This document shows positions 41,117-50,029 of a stretch of DNA of 64,000 nt, piece by piece. This DNA comes from Athalassotoga sp049965695 (GTDB taxonomy: Bacteria > Thermotogota > Thermotogae > Mesoaciditogales > Mesoaciditogaceae). Location of the stretch: contig NZ_JBMFWB010000004.1 of the NCBI RefSeq assembly GCF_049965695.1, positions 31,769-95,768 of the forward strand, read 5' to 3'. Both the position numbers and the translations under genes were made by a program. Numbering within the stretch: position 1 is the stretch's first letter; each line of letters begins with the position of its first letter. A model generated the notes under the pieces. The model saw nothing but the letters and a program-made list of their open reading frames with translations. It was not told the DNA's origin and did not search any database.

Positions 41117-41854
41117 TCATATGTCGATTTTTTTCAGGTTATCAAGACTTATCTTTATACTTTCAAAGGGGTCTTTTTTACATTTATCCTGTTCGACTAT
41201 TAGCCATTTAGTTCCCACAAATTTTGCCGTTGAAACGATCCCTCTTATGTCCATTATCCCTGTTCCGACTTCCGCAAAATCCTTTCCAACCCTTTCCATG
41301 TCTTTCAAGTGAAGTAAAGATGCTCTTTTGCCGAATTTTCTTATGTACGAAATCGGATCCGCTCCTGCATATTCAACCCAGTAGGTGTCTATTTCAAAAT
41401 CCACGAGATCGGGATCCGTGTTTTCAAAAAGTAAATCAAGGCCATAATTACCTTGAAATCTTTCAAATTCATGGGCGTGGTTGTGGTAACAAAGTTTTAA
41501 TCCGTTGTCATGGCATTTTTGACCTATCTCGTTGAGTACTTTCGCGAATGATAAAAAATCGTCCTTTGTGGCGTATTTTTGCCACGGACAAACTATGAAA
41601 TGATTTCCTATCTGAGAATTGTAATCTATGACTTTTTTTAAATCCGTTGTCAGCACATCCACGCCAACATGGCTTCCGGCTGGCTTAAGGTTCAGTTCAT
41701 CGAGTAAATTTTTGAGATCTTTTGCTTCCATCCCACCGTATCCGGCAAATTCTACACCGGTATAGCCTATTTGAGAAACCCTTTTCAAAGTTCCGCTGAA
41801 ATCTTTCTCAGCGACATCTCTCAAAGTGTAAAGTTGAAGCGCCATTGGAATCAT
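41117..41854 (-). CDS. Sugar phosphate isomerase/epimerase family protein (second)
   Basis: 245 residues from ATG 41854, seven bases after GGAGG; a TTG three bases earlier is less well placed. The same barrel family, shorter: QIGYTGVEFAGYGG, LCYHNHAHEF (conserved H-N-H), FEIDTYWVEYAG (metal Glu and Asp) and LLHLKDMER (His, Lys and Asp). The VPWQKYATKDD-like middle region and the ...DTYWVEYAGADP motif recall IolE/IolH and YcjR-like enzymes that handle 3-keto sugars. It starts 11 bp after the dehydrogenase and is 14 bp upstream of the other isomerase, so the three are one transcript. Confidence 0.88.
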   Translation of the reverse strand: MIPMALQLYTLRDVAEKDFSGTLKRVSQIGYTGVEFAGYGGMEAKDLKNLLDELNLKPAGSHVGVDVLTTDLKKVIDYNSQIGNHFIVCPWQKYATKDDFLSFAKVLNEIGQKCHDNGLKLCYHNHAHEFERFQGNYGLDLLFENTDPDLVDFEIDTYWVEYAGADPISYIRKFGKRASLLHLKDMERVGKDFAEVGTGIMDIRGIVSTAKFVGTKWLIVEQDKCKKDPFESIKISLDNLKKIDI

Positions 41855-41865
41855 CAAGACACCTC

Positions 41866-42945
41866 CTAAAAATTGAATTGTTTTCCCGTTTTAGCCGATT
41901 CGTATATACCCTCAAGGATCCGTGTAACGGTAAAGGCCTCTTGGGGTTTTACGAGCGGATCTTTGTCGTTCGCGATAGCGTCTATCCATTGTCTCGCTTC
42001 AACGTCCTGTGGTTCTAACTTTTCTCCGGAATAAAAATCAACCCCTTTAAGGTTAACTTCAACGTTCTTGACAAACAGCCTTCCAAATTCTTCTCCGTTT
42101 ATTCTTAAACCATCTTGCATGTCAGCACCGCCTTCGGTGCCACAAAGTACAGTCTGAGCCTCTCCGACATCTAATGAATTTAAAGCCCAACTTGATTCTA
42201 GCATGATCGTTGATCCATCTTTCATGACTATAAAACCGAATGCCGAATCTTCTACCGTGAATTTTGCGGGATCCCATGGTCCCCAGGCATTTGCGGCGTT
42301 CTTTTTATTTGACAACTCGTGATAGGTAGTTCCAACGACGCTTTTGGGTTCATAGTTGTTCATCATCCAAAGTGTCAGATCCAACGCGTGAGTCCCGATA
42401 TCTATCAAAGGACCGCCACCTTGTTCGTCTTCGTTGAGAAAGACGCCCCACGTCGGAACGGCTCTTCTTCTTATGGCGTGAGCTTTAGCGTAATATATTT
42501 TTCCCAGATCTCCTCTTCTGCATATCTCTTTGAGATGAAGGGAATCGGTTCTAAAGCGATTTTGATATCCTATGGTTAATTTCATGCCCGTCCTTTTTGC
42601 GGTCTCGACCATTTTTTCAGCACCCTTTGAATCTTTTGCCATTGGCTTTTCACACATCACGTGTTTTCCAGATTCCATTGCAGCAACGGAGATTTCAGAA
42701 TGAGATTTGTTTGGAGTGCACACATGAATTACGTCTATAGTTTTATCCTCCAGTAATTTTCTGTAATCTTTGTATACTTTGGCATCTGTTGATCCGTATT
42801 CTTTGGCAGCCTTTGCAGCCCTTTCTTCGATGAGATCGCAAAATCCTACGATTTCGACATTTGCGATCTTGGAAAGTGCTGGTAAATGCTTTGCATTTGC
42901 AATTCCTCCACAACCTATTATTCCAACTCTAACTTTGTCTTTCAA
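41866..42945 (-). CDS. Gfo/Idh/MocA family NAD(P)-dependent dehydrogenase
   Basis: 359 residues from TTG 42945, six bases after AAGGAGG. The Rossmann fingerprint GIIGCGGIANAKHLPAL is at residues 8-24. CEKPMAKD near 95 holds the catalytic Lys of the family's E-K-P motif, and GGGPLIDIGTHALDL near 180 carries the D-x-G-x-H triad. The C-terminal half is the substrate-binding sheet. Likely oxidises a hydroxyl of a sugar, cyclitol or amino sugar; it heads the operon with the two isomerase-like genes. Such trios in Thermotogota convert glycosides through 3-keto intermediates, but that is inference. Confidence 0.9.
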   Translation of the reverse strand: MKDKVRVGIIGCGGIANAKHLPALSKIANVEIVGFCDLIEERAAKAAKEYGSTDAKVYKDYRKLLEDKTIDVIHVCTPNKSHSEISVAAMESGKHVMCEKPMAKDSKGAEKMVETAKRTGMKLTIGYQNRFRTDSLHLKEICRRGDLGKIYYAKAHAIRRRAVPTWGVFLNEDEQGGGPLIDIGTHALDLTLWMMNNYEPKSVVGTTYHELSNKKNAANAWGPWDPAKFTVEDSAFGFIVMKDGSTIMLESSWALNSLDVGEAQTVLCGTEGGADMQDGLRINGEEFGRLFVKNVEVNLKGVDFYSGEKLEPQDVEARQWIDAIANDKDPLVKPQEAFTVTRILEGIYESAKTGKQFNF

Positions 42946-43018
42946 TTTAATCCCTCCTTGGACTTTATCTTTTGTATTATATACTTTTTTGAAAAAAAGT
43001 GCGATTCATAACAATAAA

Positions 43019-43027
43019 TGATATAAT
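43019..43027 (+). promoter_or_regulatory. Extended -10 promoter of the FtsX-type permease
   Basis: TGATATAAT, 31 bp before GTG 43059. No -35 of quality is present at 17 bp. In the other direction, ATTATA at 42976-42981 could be the -10 for the dehydrogenase operon, but its -35 is poor. Confidence 0.45.
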
Positions 43028-43058
43028 TGTTAAAAAGCATTCTTCGGAGGATAATGTT

Positions 43059-45986
43059 GTGACAGTCCCTTTCTTTGTTCTTTCTGTAATTGCTATCGGC
43101 ATAATAGTTGTAACCCTGCTTTTTGCTTTGAAATGGCGTATTCTTGCAAAAATGGGAATTAGAAATGCCACAAGACGAAAGATGACCATGTTCTTGATAA
43201 TCGCCGGTTCTTTAACCGGAACTGCTTTTATAGTCGGATCTTTCGTTATAAACGATTCTTTTCAATATTTCATGTATGCCGGCATAAGAAAAAATCTTGG
43301 TACCATAGACGAAGTCTTAACGCCCAACAAAAATGCGTATTTTTCTCAAGACGATCTTTCAAAATTGATCAATTCATCTTCAAACTCGAAATACGTTGAA
43401 TCTGTTTTGCCAATAATGATAAAAAGTACCGTTGCTGCGCCCGTTGGACAGATAAAATCTCTTGATCCCAGTAAAATAGCACAGGTTAGTTTCATAGGAG
43501 TCAACGTCGATCAACTTAAAAAATTCGGCAGCGGAAAACTCTTTCCTGATGTCACGTTATCCGGAAACGATGTCGTTGTGGGCGAATCTTTTGCCGATTC
43601 TCTTAAATTGCACGTCGGTGATACTTTTGAGGCTATAATCAATCCTTTTCAAATCATCTTAGGTGCCCCGCAAAAGTTTAAAATAGTAGGTATTGTGCCT
43701 GAAGATGGGGTGCTCGGGTACAAAGATATTCAGGGAATAACTTCTCCGATTTTCATGACAACAGAGCAGATGAAAAACATTTTCAACTTTGACAGTTACA
43801 ACGAAATTCTCATCGCCAACAAAGGTGATTACATAAGCAGCGCTCAATACACGAACGAAGTGGATCAAATCGTCAAGGACGCAGGTGTATCGGTCAAAAT
43901 TTACAATGTAAAGGATGATCAGATCAAGAACATAAATCAAGGTCAAATCGGATGGCTGTTCTTGATTTTAAGCGGTTTCTCTATCGCGGCAGGTATTTTG
44001 TTGCTTATAAACGTTTATACCATGCTTTCAGATGAAAGAATCAGCGATCTTGGAACTTTGAGGGCAATTGGTTTTTCAAGGGGAAAGGTTGGATTCATAC
44101 TTTACTTTGAAGGCTTTGTTTATTCATTGATCGCGTCGTTTTTAGGGGTCTTTGTCGGACTCGGAATAGCGTGGTTTATGATAAATGAATTTTCAAATCT
44201 CGCAAGCAACGTCAGCAGTGAATTTACCCCTCTTATGAATACCGGAAACTTTTCTTTTTCACTGCATTTCAGCATATTCTCACTTATCTATGGCTTTCTC
44301 GTCGGTCTGATAGTGCCATCCGTTGTTTTAATTTACATGGCTTTCAGGACTGGCCGTCTTAACATAGTCAGAGCCATAAGGCAGATCCCTCCAGAGCAAA
44401 ATGAAAAAAGACGTCAGCAATTTTTGATCATCTTTATACTTTTTGCTTTAGCGGTGATTTTTTCGATTTTTGCAATTTTTTCATCCAATGCCATAATGAC
44501 TTACAGTGGGATAATGATTTCCGCGTTGATCTTCCCTTTGTTTTTCAGCAAAAAGAGATTAAGGCGCATCGTCGGGAACTTCTTCTCTCTGGGTGTTGTC
44601 GTTTTTGCTTTTGCTTCTAATCTCATACCTTACATCGAGTCTCAAAGTGACAAATCACTCTGGTTGCTTGGTCTTAGAAGTTTTTCGATATTACTTGCAG
44701 CGTTGTTCTTGCTTTCTTACAACTTTGAAATTTTCGACAGTTTTCTCGGTTTGTTTTCTACCAGAAAAAGCCGTGCTTCGGTAAAACTTGCCGTTGCGGA
44801 GACAGCCCAGCATAAAAGAAGAACCGGCCTTACGATAGCGATGTATTCGATAGTCATCTTCGTGATATCGCTTATGACTGTCATACCTTATTCGGAGACT
44901 CTTCAGATAAATTCGGCTAAATCTACGATCTTCGGTGGATACGATACTGTTGGAATACCCATAATTGGAAATTTAAACGTGGCCACTTCTCAACTGTCAA
45001 ATCTTGACTACATAACTTATTACGCCACGATGTCCATGATTTCTGTGAAATATCTTTCAAATGGAAAAGTGTCAAGCGATTACCAGATGGTGCTTTTGAA
45101 CAAACAACTTGTGGGTGGCCTTGACTTGCAGGTTAAAAGCGCTATCAACGGCATAAAAGATCTTAAATCGCTCTTCGATTACATCGACGCACATCCCGGA
45201 ACAGTTGCAGTGCTTGGTTTGAATGATTTGAAGGTAAACCAAAATGTCCAAATATCAAACGAAGGAGCCTCCAATTTCAACTTTTCACAATCATCTCAAA
45301 ATGTGACATCTTCTTCCACCGCGCTTAAAAATCCAAAGACATTTACCGTCGTCGGAATACTTCAAAGCCAGGGCAATTATAACGCAATTCCGGCGGGTTT
45401 TTACACGTCTGTAAAGACATCTTCCGTCTTCGGTAAACTTTCGCCAACCGAATTTTTGCTTACAAAATTGGCGGGCAACAACGATGCTCAACAATACGAT
45501 AATTTTCAAAAATTAACGGCTTTTCTTAAAACAAGGTTCATCTTTGCCTTGTTTTCAAAGCAAACGGTTGAGATATTCACGAATATCCTAAATGGATTTG
45601 TGAACATAATAAACACTTTTCTATATTTCGGTCTTTCGGTCGGCATAATAGGTCTTGCCATACTTATAATCAAATCTTTGCACGAAAGAAGAAGAACCGT
45701 TGGAATTTTAAAAGCCTTGGGTTTCAGTCGCGGCATGATCTTCAGAAGTTTTTTCCTTGAGATAAATTTCGTGGTCATTCTCGGCATATTGATAGGATTT
45801 ATCTCGGGAATAATCACGTCGTATTTGATATATTCAACTTTGAATCTCGGTACGCTTTACATACCATGGCAACAATTTTTGTTGCTTGGCATAGTTTTCT
45901 ATCTTATATCCGTTTTGACAACTTTCATACCGACGAGAAACGCGACCAAAGTGCCACCCGTGGAGGCTTTAAGGTACAGAGAGTGA
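43059..45986 (+). CDS. FtsX/MacB-type ABC transporter permease
   Basis: 975 residues from GTG 43059, eight bases after GGAGG; the longer frame to 42999 lies in the promoter. There is one N-terminal helix (FFVLSVIAIGIIVVTLLFAL), a large extracytoplasmic domain (about 80-290), three helices with the FtsX signature (SDERISDLGTLRAIGFSRGK), a central block of about five helices (430-560), a second external domain, and a final three-helix FtsX unit (RRRTVGILKALGFSRGMI). This duplicated form is typical of lipoprotein/antimicrobial-peptide or cell-wall related exporters. No ATPase is encoded nearby, so the partner is unknown. uvrC starts three bases after the stop. Confidence 0.87.
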   Translation: MTVPFFVLSVIAIGIIVVTLLFALKWRILAKMGIRNATRRKMTMFLIIAGSLTGTAFIVGSFVINDSFQYFMYAGIRKNLGTIDEVLTPNKNAYFSQDDLSKLINSSSNSKYVESVLPIMIKSTVAAPVGQIKSLDPSKIAQVSFIGVNVDQLKKFGSGKLFPDVTLSGNDVVVGESFADSLKLHVGDTFEAIINPFQIILGAPQKFKIVGIVPEDGVLGYKDIQGITSPIFMTTEQMKNIFNFDSYNEILIANKGDYISSAQYTNEVDQIVKDAGVSVKIYNVKDDQIKNINQGQIGWLFLILSGFSIAAGILLLINVYTMLSDERISDLGTLRAIGFSRGKVGFILYFEGFVYSLIASFLGVFVGLGIAWFMINEFSNLASNVSSEFTPLMNTGNFSFSLHFSIFSLIYGFLVGLIVPSVVLIYMAFRTGRLNIVRAIRQIPPEQNEKRRQQFLIIFILFALAVIFSIFAIFSSNAIMTYSGIMISALIFPLFFSKKRLRRIVGNFFSLGVVVFAFASNLIPYIESQSDKSLWLLGLRSFSILLAALFLLSYNFEIFDSFLGLFSTRKSRASVKLAVAETAQHKRRTGLTIAMYSIVIFVISLMTVIPYSETLQINSAKSTIFGGYDTVGIPIIGNLNVATSQLSNLDYITYYATMSMISVKYLSNGKVSSDYQMVLLNKQLVGGLDLQVKSAINGIKDLKSLFDYIDAHPGTVAVLGLNDLKVNQNVQISNEGASNFNFSQSSQNVTSSSTALKNPKTFTVVGILQSQGNYNAIPAGFYTSVKTSSVFGKLSPTEFLLTKLAGNNDAQQYDNFQKLTAFLKTRFIFALFSKQTVEIFTNILNGFVNIINTFLYFGLSVGIIGLAILIIKSLHERRRTVGILKALGFSRGMIFRSFFLEINFVVILGILIGFISGIITSYLIYSTLNLGTLYIPWQQFLLLGIVFYLISVLTTFIPTRNATKVPPVEALRYRE

Positions 45987-45988
45987 TC

Positions 45989-47665
45989 ATGGTTGAAAAG
46001 ATAAAGGATATTCCGGATAGCCCGGGAATTTACATTTTCAGGTCAAAGGGGAAAATCATCTACGTTGGTAAAGCCAAGGATTTGAAAAAAAGGCTATTTT
46101 CTTATTTTTCATCGAGATCGTCCGAAAAGGCTAAAAAAATAGTTTTAGAGGCAGACAAGTTAGAATACATAATGGTTTCAAACGAAAGGGAAGCATTGCT
46201 TTTAGAAGCAAATCTAATATACACTCACAAACCGAAATTCAACGTTTTACTAAAAGATACGCGTGTTTACCCTTACGTTACCTTTACAAAAGATGAGTTT
46301 CCTTACATCGAGATAACTCACGACAAAATTCCGGGTGCCATAGGACCATTCACAAGCGTAAACTTTTTAAGAACCCTCCTTGAGATAATTCAACCAATTC
46401 TTCAGATAAGAAATTGCAATTACGACCTTTTGAAAGTCAAAAGGCCGTGTATAGAATACGGTATGAAAAGGTGTTCCGCACCATGCGCCGGGTTCATCTC
46501 CAAAGCGGAGTACGCGCGAAGGATAGATCTTGCGAAATCTTTTTTCATCGGCAATTCTCAAGAATTGAAAAAATGGATAGAGGAAAGGATATCCGTTTAT
46601 TCCAAGATGGAGATGTTTGAATCTGCGCTCAGATTGAAAAAGATGTACGAAAAACTCGAATGGTTTTTGCAGGATCAAGGAGTTGAACTTCCAGAATCTG
46701 TAAGTCTCGATGTCATTGCCATAGAAAGTGGCATCGCCGTGCTTTTGAAGGTAAGAAATGGCATGATGCTCGCAAAACTCGAATTCGAAATAAACGGCAA
46801 CTACGATGATTTCATGAAATTGTATTACGGACATGAAGAAGAGATCGTTGAAAGGATAATCGTAAAAAAAAGATTCAAGGGCATGGCTGAGTGGTCAAAA
46901 ATGCTTTCAACGAAGGTAAAAATTGCGGATGACGAAATCGAAAAACATCTAATTTCAATAGCCTACAAAAATTTACAGGATCGCGTAAAAAGTGCGGAAT
47001 TCCTAAATAAATCTCTTAAAAGACTTCAGTCCTTACTTTCTCTAAATGCTCCTCCAAAGTTCATAGAAGGAATCGATATTTCACATACTCACGGGAATCT
47101 CACGGTCGCTTCGGTTGTAACTTTCGAAGACGGCAAACCAAACAAAAAATTTTACAGGAAATATAAACTCTCAAACATTTCCAAAATAGATGATTTTGAA
47201 TCCATGAGACAGGTTGTCAGACGCAGATATTCAAAACATCCATTGCCGGATTTGCTGCTCATAGATGGCGGCAAAGGTCAGGTCAACGCAGTTAAAAATG
47301 CCCTTGAAGAGATGCATGTAGACGCAAAGATCGTTGGATTGGCAAAAGAGGATGAAAGGATCGTTTTCCCGGACGAAAGATCCGATTTGCACCTTAAAAT
47401 GGATGACGGGGCTTTGAGAATTCTCATAGCCGTTAGAGATGAATCTCACAGATTTGCGACTTCTTATCATTACAGTTTGAGAGATAAAGAGATGATCAAA
47501 TCTGAACTTGATTCGATTCGTGGCATAGGGCAAAAGAGAAAAAAAGCACTTTTGAAGAAATTCAAAAGTATTAACGGCATAAAGAAAGCACCTTTTGAAG
47601 ACATTAAAAAAGTTGTGGGGGAAAAAATAGCTCAAAAATTGGTTCAAGATCTCGGGAAAATTTAA
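45989..47665 (+). CDS. uvrC: UvrABC system protein C
   Basis: 558 residues from ATG 45989, two bases after the permease stop; the open frame further upstream is the permease in another frame. The GIY-YIG nuclease is at the N-terminus (PGIYIFRSKGKIIYVGKAKD). A cysteine cluster region CNYDLLKVKRPCIEYGMKRC with CSAPCAGF follows near 145-165, then a UVR segment near 200. The C-terminal RNase H-like nuclease has EGIDISHTHG and LLIDGGKGQ, and the helix-hairpin-helix pair ends the chain (IRGIGQKRKKALLKKF). It makes the 3' and 5' incisions in nucleotide-excision repair. Length is a little under the E. coli enzyme (610). Confidence 0.96.
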   Translation: MVEKIKDIPDSPGIYIFRSKGKIIYVGKAKDLKKRLFSYFSSRSSEKAKKIVLEADKLEYIMVSNEREALLLEANLIYTHKPKFNVLLKDTRVYPYVTFTKDEFPYIEITHDKIPGAIGPFTSVNFLRTLLEIIQPILQIRNCNYDLLKVKRPCIEYGMKRCSAPCAGFISKAEYARRIDLAKSFFIGNSQELKKWIEERISVYSKMEMFESALRLKKMYEKLEWFLQDQGVELPESVSLDVIAIESGIAVLLKVRNGMMLAKLEFEINGNYDDFMKLYYGHEEEIVERIIVKKRFKGMAEWSKMLSTKVKIADDEIEKHLISIAYKNLQDRVKSAEFLNKSLKRLQSLLSLNAPPKFIEGIDISHTHGNLTVASVVTFEDGKPNKKFYRKYKLSNISKIDDFESMRQVVRRRYSKHPLPDLLLIDGGKGQVNAVKNALEEMHVDAKIVGLAKEDERIVFPDERSDLHLKMDDGALRILIAVRDESHRFATSYHYSLRDKEMIKSELDSIRGIGQKRKKALLKKFKSINGIKKAPFEDIKKVVGEKIAQKLVQDLGKI

Positions 47666-47686
47666 ATCACAAAAGAGGTGTTTGTT

Positions 47687-48268
47687 TTGAAAGGAACTCT
47701 TGAAGTTGTCATCGGACCTATGTATTCTGGAAAGACCGAAGAACTTATAAGAAGGGTTATGAGGAGAAAGATAGCACGGCAAAACGGGATCATATTCAGG
47801 GTTTCTTCTGATACTCGAAATGCTGAAGAATTAGTGGTTTCAAGGGCTGGAACTCATCTTGAAGCCAAGATCGTTTCAGGAGCGCGTGACGCTCAAATGT
47901 ACTTGGATGATAAACTTGATTACGTTGCTTTCGATGAGATTCAATTTTTCGAATCAGATCTCGTTGACGTGGTGAAAAAATTCATCGATGCTGGGACAGA
48001 TGTGATAGTCGCCGGCCTTAACCTCGATTTCAGATCTGAGCCATTCGATAATGTCATGAAAATAGCGGCCATGGCAGATGAAATAGCACTTCTGAAGGCT
48101 GTTTGCGTCGTCTGCGGTAAAGATGCTACCCTTACTCAAAGGCTTATAATGAAAGATGGAGAATGGGTGCCCGCATCGACGAAAGATCCGATTTTCAAGG
48201 TCGAAGGTTCAGATGTCAAGGTAAGGTATGAACCAAGATGCAAAGATTGCTGGAAGGTAGGTGAATGA
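47687..48268 (+). CDS. tdk: Thymidine kinase
   Basis: 193 residues from TTG 47687, six bases after AGAGGTG; the GTG at 47678 is part of that site. P-loop is GPMYSGKTEELIRR (residues 10-23). AFDEIQFF carries the Walker-B Asp and the catalytic Glu, and AGLNLDFRSEPF is the lasso-type substrate segment. Zinc cysteines are CVVCG and CKDCW. This is the type-II (human TK1-like) enzyme that phosphorylates thymidine for salvage. The stop overlaps the ribosome binding site of the cupin gene. Confidence 0.95.
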   Translation: MKGTLEVVIGPMYSGKTEELIRRVMRRKIARQNGIIFRVSSDTRNAEELVVSRAGTHLEAKIVSGARDAQMYLDDKLDYVAFDEIQFFESDLVDVVKKFIDAGTDVIVAGLNLDFRSEPFDNVMKIAAMADEIALLKAVCVVCGKDATLTQRLIMKDGEWVPASTKDPIFKVEGSDVKVRYEPRCKDCWKVGE

Positions 48269-48269
48269 T

Positions 48270-48617
48270 TTGATTTTAGTTGGGAAGCACGAAGATGTTA
48301 AGGCAGAGATAATAGACGATGGTCAAAATGCAAGAGGAGTTGAAAAACGTGTACTTATAGGTTTGAAAGAAGGTGCCCCGAATTACATCATGAGGCATTT
48401 CAAAATAAAGGCAGGTGGATTTACTCCAAACCATGCACATCCATGGGAACACGAAGTTTACATTTTGAAAGGAAATGGAATTTTAAAAACCTCAGAAGGT
48501 GAAAAACCGATAAAAGGTGGAGACTACGTTTTCGTCCCGCCCAACGAATTGCATCAATTCTGCGCTGAGGGTGGTGCCATCGAATTCATATGTGTTATCC
48601 CGAAATACGGGCAATGA
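48270..48617 (+). CDS. Cupin-domain protein
   Basis: 115 residues from TTG 48270, six bases after an AGGTG that precedes the tdk stop; the GTG at 48261 is less well spaced. A single cupin barrel with metal motif 1 HAHPWEHEVYILKGNG (His, His, Glu) and motif 2 PPNELHQFC (His). Such short metal cupins include sugar-isomerising and dioxygenase enzymes as well as small-molecule sensors; the function here is not recognisable. It lies between tdk and glnA on the same strand, with 27 bp to glnA. Confidence 0.85.
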   Translation: MILVGKHEDVKAEIIDDGQNARGVEKRVLIGLKEGAPNYIMRHFKIKAGGFTPNHAHPWEHEVYILKGNGILKTSEGEKPIKGGDYVFVPPNELHQFCAEGGAIEFICVIPKYGQ

Positions 48618-48644
48618 AAATACAAATATGAGGAGGAAAAGCAA

Positions 48645-50006
48645 ATGAACTCAGAAGAATTTTTCAAAAAGATTAAGGATTACGAGTATCTTGATTTGAA
48701 GATTTACGACATAAATGGAGGGTTAAGGCATGTAACCTTGCCGACGAGTTACGTCACCCCTTCCGTTTTGACGGACGGCGTGGGTTTTGATGCGTCAAAC
48801 TTCGGTTACATGCATACCACTTTCAGCGATATGATAACTGTTCCTGACTTGTCAACCGTTGCGGAAGATCCATTCGCGGATGAAACGCTTTCTGTTTTAT
48901 GCGATGTCATCTTGACGGACAAAACGGCCTTCAACTGGTATCCAAGAAATGTCCTTAAAAACGCCCTCAAACATGTAAAGGAACTTGAGATCGCAAACAA
49001 GATGATCGTTGGACCTGAAATGGAATTCAACATCTTCAAAAGCATAACGCATGAGGTATCGGAAAGGGCCATATACGTTAAGATAAAAAGTGATGAAACG
49101 AACTGGCCGGTGATGGATGAACCCGCAATTCCCAATGACAGAGGGTATCATGTGCTTCCGCCTTTTGATTCAACTTATGACATGAGAAACGAGATCGTTT
49201 CGATTTTGACCGAAATTGGGATGCCGATAAAGTACCACCATCATGAAGTTGGGATCTCACAGTTTGAGATAGAGTTTCAACTGCTTGACGCTTTGGAGGC
49301 TGCCGATTGGATACCCATGCTTAAATACGTTGTCAGAAATGTGGTCAACGATTACGGGTATGTTGCCAGTTTTCTTCCAAAGCCACTTCACGATCATGCC
49401 GGCAACGGTATGCACGTTCATCAATATCTTGCCAGAGGCACAAAGAATGTTTTTGATGATCCAAACGGACTTTATTCACTTTCAAAAACGGCGCTTTCTT
49501 ACATAGCCGGCCTTTTAAAACATGCTCCGGCGGTCATGGCTTTCACAAACCCATCGACAAATTCCTACAAAAGGCTTGTTCCCGGTTTTGAAGCGCCGAC
49601 GAAGCCTTCCTTTGCACTCGGAAATAGGGATTCAGCAATAAGAATTCCGGCCTACGTCAACGACGGAAAAGTCAGAAGAATAGAATTCAGAATGCCAGAT
49701 GCAACCGCAAACCCACATTACGCAATGGCCGCGATGTTACTTGCCGGAATAGACGGGGTAAAAAACGATCTCGATCCTCAAAAAGCAGGATTTGGTCCTT
49801 TCAACGGAGAAGACGTGTCCAACGTACCGGATCTGCCGACGAGTCTTGATCAATCTCTTGACGCACTTGAAAAAGACCATGAATTCCTTTCTCCGGCCTT
49901 TACGTCAGATCTGATAGAGGCATGGATAGAAAAAAAGAGAAAAGAGATAAGGATTGTCAATTCGATACCAAATCCGATAGAGTATGAACTTTATTTTGGA
50001 ATTTAA
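48645..50006 (+). CDS. glnA: Glutamine synthetase type I
   Basis: 453 residues from ATG 48645 behind GAGGAGG. The beta-Grasp N-domain runs to about 100. The active-site pieces are GPEMEFNIF (metal Glu), HHHEVGISQFEIEFQ (metal Glu), NGMHVHQYL (metal His), NPSTNSYKRLVPGFEAP (glutamate flap and ammonia site) and RIEFRMPDATANPHYAMAA. The NLYDLP adenylylation loop of the GSI-beta class is replaced by SNVPDLPTS without tyrosine, so adenylylation is not expected. It makes glutamine from glutamate and ammonia. The opposing operon converts proline to glutamate, so the two are metabolically adjacent. Confidence 0.96.
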   Translation: MNSEEFFKKIKDYEYLDLKIYDINGGLRHVTLPTSYVTPSVLTDGVGFDASNFGYMHTTFSDMITVPDLSTVAEDPFADETLSVLCDVILTDKTAFNWYPRNVLKNALKHVKELEIANKMIVGPEMEFNIFKSITHEVSERAIYVKIKSDETNWPVMDEPAIPNDRGYHVLPPFDSTYDMRNEIVSILTEIGMPIKYHHHEVGISQFEIEFQLLDALEAADWIPMLKYVVRNVVNDYGYVASFLPKPLHDHAGNGMHVHQYLARGTKNVFDDPNGLYSLSKTALSYIAGLLKHAPAVMAFTNPSTNSYKRLVPGFEAPTKPSFALGNRDSAIRIPAYVNDGKVRRIEFRMPDATANPHYAMAAMLLAGIDGVKNDLDPQKAGFGPFNGEDVSNVPDLPTSLDQSLDALEKDHEFLSPAFTSDLIEAWIEKKRKEIRIVNSIPNPIEYELYFGI

Positions 50007-50029
50007 GGCGGTCAAATGACCGCCTTAAA
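50002..50029. terminator. Shared terminator of glnA and the proline operon
   Basis: TTTAAGGCGGTCA and TGACCGCCTTAAA form a stem of 12-13 bp, with AAATTTTTTC on the plus side and AAATTCC on the minus side. Both convergent stop codons (glnA TAA 50004-50006, dehydrogenase TAA 50027-50025) are inside the stem. Confidence 0.88.
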
